Positions 5,740-7,395 of a DNA stretch of 7,395 bases are shown here, piece after piece (positions within the stretch are counted from its first letter, which is position 1; each line of letters begins with the position of its first letter). The notes beneath the pieces are model-generated. The model saw nothing but the letters and a program-made list of their open reading frames with translations, did not search any database and had not been told where the DNA came from. This DNA comes from Lentisphaerota bacterium (GTDB lineage Bacteria; Verrucomicrobiota; Kiritimatiellia; RFP12; UBA3636): contig JAAZAI010000239.1 of the NCBI GenBank assembly GCA_012514445.1, positions 1-7,395 on the forward strand, written 5' to 3'. A program made the translations under genes and the position numbers.

Positions 5740-6786
5740 TCATCGCGTGAAGCGGATGCGGGGATCGATGAGGACGTAGCAGAGGTCCGAGAGGATCTGG
5801 CCGAGGAGGCCGAGGATGGAGGTCAGGGCGAGGATGGCCATGAACACCGGATAGTCGCGCGTGCCGATGGCCTCGAGGGAGAGCAGGCCCATGCCGGGGA
5901 TTTCGAAGACCTTTTCGATGATGACGGAGCCGGCGAACATCACGGTGAGGATGCCGCCGAAGCCGGTGGCGATGGGGATGAGCGAATTGCGCAGGGCATG
6001 GCCCCAGACGGCGCGGCGGCGGGTGGCGCCTTTGGCGAGCACGGTGCGGATATAGTCCGAGCCCATCTGGTCGAGCAGCGAGTTCTTCATCAGCAGCGTG
6101 AGCATGGCGAAGTTGCCGGCCACGTAGCAGGCGACGGGCAGCGCCATGTGCCGGAGGCGGTCCGCGAAACGCGCGAGCGGCGACAGGAAGGGCGCCCCGT
6201 CCGAGGCGACGCCCCCGAGCGGGAAGAAATCCCAGAGCGAGTCCACCGTTCCACAGAGCAGCATCTTGAGGACCATGCCCAGCGCGAAGGACGGGATGGC
6301 GTAGCCGATGAAGACGATCGCGGAGGAGGCGAAGTCGAAGCGCGTGCCGTGGCGCAGCGCCTTGGCGATCCCGAGCGGGACGCACACGAGGTAGCTCAGG
6401 AAGAAGCCCGTGAGGCCGAAGGCGAGCGACACGGGGATGCGCGTGGCGATGAGCTGCCAGGCGCTCTTGTCCGTGTAATGATAGGACTTCATCGCCAGGC
6501 CGAGGCGGTCGTCCACGAGCCAGCGCTTGTACCGCACGTGGAGCGGCTGGTCGAAGCCGTAGTGTCGCATCAGATCCTGGCGCATCGCCTCCGTGACGCT
6601 GGCGGCGCCGCCCTTGGCGGCGGAGGCCGAGGCGGCGCCCTCGGCGCCCATGAGGCCGCGCATCTGGAGGAGGCGCTGCTCGACGGGGCCGCCGGGGACG
6701 AACTGGGTGAGCGCGAAGCAGACGAGCGTGATGCCGAGGAAGGTCGGCACCACGAGCAGAAGCCTTCTGAGGAAGTACTTCAGCAT
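5740..6786 (-). CDS. yejB: YejB-type permease of a peptide ABC importer
   Basis: This 348-residue inner-membrane permease subunit has about six membrane segments: roughly 9-29, 118-140, 152-175, 213-235, 270-292 and 313-338. It matches recalled E. coli YejB (364 residues) throughout: the start LRRLLLVVPT, the VPGGPVEQ motif (30-37), HYGFDQPLHVRYKR (75-88; E. coli RYGFDKPIHERYFK), SRFD-like TRFDFASSAIVFIGYAIPSF (148-167), the EAA loop (about 245-271, with AKGATRRRAVWGHALRNSL) and the end YVLIDPRIRF. Residues 45-63 are an Ala/Gly-rich insert where E. coli has a Gly-rich one. The ATG at 6786 opens the first membrane helix directly. The purC stop is 15 nt upstream and no Shine-Dalgarno sequence is visible, so it may be co-transcribed with purC. 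Its natural partner yejE lies almost 1 kb downstream, beyond the TA module. Confidence 0.94.
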   Translation of the reverse strand: MLKYFLRRLLLVVPTFLGITLVCFALTQFVPGGPVEQRLLQMRGLMGAEGAASASAAKGGAASVTEAMRQDLMRHYGFDQPLHVRYKRWLVDDRLGLAMKSYHYTDKSAWQLIATRIPVSLAFGLTGFFLSYLVCVPLGIAKALRHGTRFDFASSAIVFIGYAIPSFALGMVLKMLLCGTVDSLWDFFPLGGVASDGAPFLSPLARFADRLRHMALPVACYVAGNFAMLTLLMKNSLLDQMGSDYIRTVLAKGATRRRAVWGHALRNSLIPIATGFGGILTVMFAGSVIIEKVFEIPGMGLLSLEAIGTRDYPVFMAILALTSILGLLGQILSDLCYVLIDPRIRFTR

Positions 6787-6801
6787 CGTGCGAAGGGACC
6801 G

Positions 6802-7395
6802 CTACTTGCCGGCGAGGATTCGCAGCGCCTCGAGGTAGCGCTCGCGCGTCTTCATCACGATGTCGTCGGGCAGCGCCGGCGCCGGCGGGTTGTGGTTGAA
6901 GGCGACGCTGTCGAGCCAGTCGCGCACGAACTGCTTGTCGAGGCTCGGCGGGTTGGCCCCGGTCTTGTATTCGGCCGCGGGCCAGAAGCGCGAGGAGTCG
7001 GGCGTGAGGACTTCGTCGCCCAGGACGAGCGTGCCGTTCGCGTCCGTGCCGAAGTCGAACTTCGTGTCGGCGATGATGATGCCGCGCGTGCGTGCGTGTT
7101 GGGCTGCGGCGGCATAGAGGCGGATCGAGGCGTCGATGACCGCGTCGGCCGTTTCCGTGCCGACCAGGCGGCGCATTTCGTCGATGGAGATGTTTTCGTC
7201 ATGTCCCGATTCCGCCTTGGTGCTGGGCGTGAAGATCGGCGTGTCGAGTTGGCTTGCCTGTTCGTATCCCTTTCGCATTGGCATGCCGCAGACCGTGCCG
7301 GACTTGGCGTATTCCTTCCATCCGCTCCCCACCAGGTAGCCGCGGACGATGCACTCCACCGGCAGGGGCTTGGCCTTGGTGACGACCATGCTGCG
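6802..7395 (-). CDS. purC: SAICAR synthetase PurC, 5'-truncated
   Basis: PurC (phosphoribosylaminoimidazole-succinocarboxamide synthase) joins aspartate to CAIR using ATP in purine biosynthesis, in the cytoplasm. The visible part is 197 codons and stays open through the window edge, so the ATG at 7389 is internal. Family members are about 240-310 residues, and the missing N-terminus holds much of the ATP-binding lobe. Counting from the Met at 7389, recognisable motifs are KPLPVECIVRGYLVGSGWKE (8-27, close to signature 1), TPSTKAESGHDENIS (54-68), IIADTKFDFG (105-114, signature 2 with Asp in place of the usual Glu) and TPDSSRFWPAAEYKTG (129-144), then DKQFVRDWL (151-159). The DSSRFWP and DKQFVRDWL motifs point to the longer PurC type. 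No damage is seen. Confidence 0.95.
   Translation of the reverse strand, partial: RSMVVTKAKPLPVECIVRGYLVGSGWKEYAKSGTVCGMPMRKGYEQASQLDTPIFTPSTKAESGHDENISIDEMRRLVGTETADAVIDASIRLYAAAAQHARTRGIIIADTKFDFGTDANGTLVLGDEVLTPDSSRFWPAAEYKTGANPPSLDKQFVRDWLDSVAFNHNPPAPALPDDIVMKTRERYLEALRILAGK

Noticed and set aside
5492..6385. 297-codon minus-strand frame overlapping yejB and the antitoxin
   Set aside because: It spans the yejB-TA junction in the wrong frame, with Arg/His/Pro-rich content; both real genes there are well supported.

Overview
The window is GC-rich, compactly coded bacterial DNA. It carries a peptide-importer operon, a toxin-antitoxin (TA) module and the ends of two neighbouring genes. The importer is of the YejABEF type, known from Gram-negative bacteria, so the host is probably Gram-negative. 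The base composition and the large extra domain in YejE would fit a group such as Verrucomicrobiota/Kiritimatiellota, but that is a guess and nothing here fixes the taxon.

Layout: (1) 1-1068, plus strand: the 3' part of a gene for an ImmA/IrrE (M78)-like protein whose zinc-binding residues are replaced. It is followed by a strong hairpin. (2) 1069-1344: a convergent intergenic region with hairpins and a short CTAG-heptamer array, and no believable gene. (3) 1345-4748, minus strand: yejF (a fused double ATPase) and yejE (a permease), joined by a 4-nt ATGA overlap, with a likely sigma70-type promoter upstream of yejE. The linker between the two ATPase halves of YejF is encoded largely by a 102-bp patch of heptanucleotide repeats. 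(4) About 4905-5739, minus strand: a more AT-rich block with its own likely promoter and a strong Shine-Dalgarno sequence. It encodes an AbrB/MazE-like antitoxin, a PIN-domain toxin and possibly a 31-residue peptide, each overlapping the next by ATGA. (5) 5740-6786, minus strand: yejB, the other permease. (6) 6802-7395, minus strand: the 3' two-thirds of purC, only 15 nt upstream of yejB.

How the parts relate: YejB, YejE and YejF together make the membrane and ATPase core of an importer for oligopeptides. In Enterobacteria the Yej system takes up peptides, including microcin C-type peptide-nucleotides. The binding protein YejA is not in the window. All minus-strand genes read the same way, so purC-yejB-[TA]-yejE-yejF could be one transcript. 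However, the TA module splits the two permease genes and each side has a plausible promoter, which suggests insertion into an older yejBEF operon.

The points most worth a second look are the zinc-ligand-less ImmA/IrrE protein, the in-frame heptamer patch (where one variant unit removes a stop codon), and the TA module inside a transporter operon.
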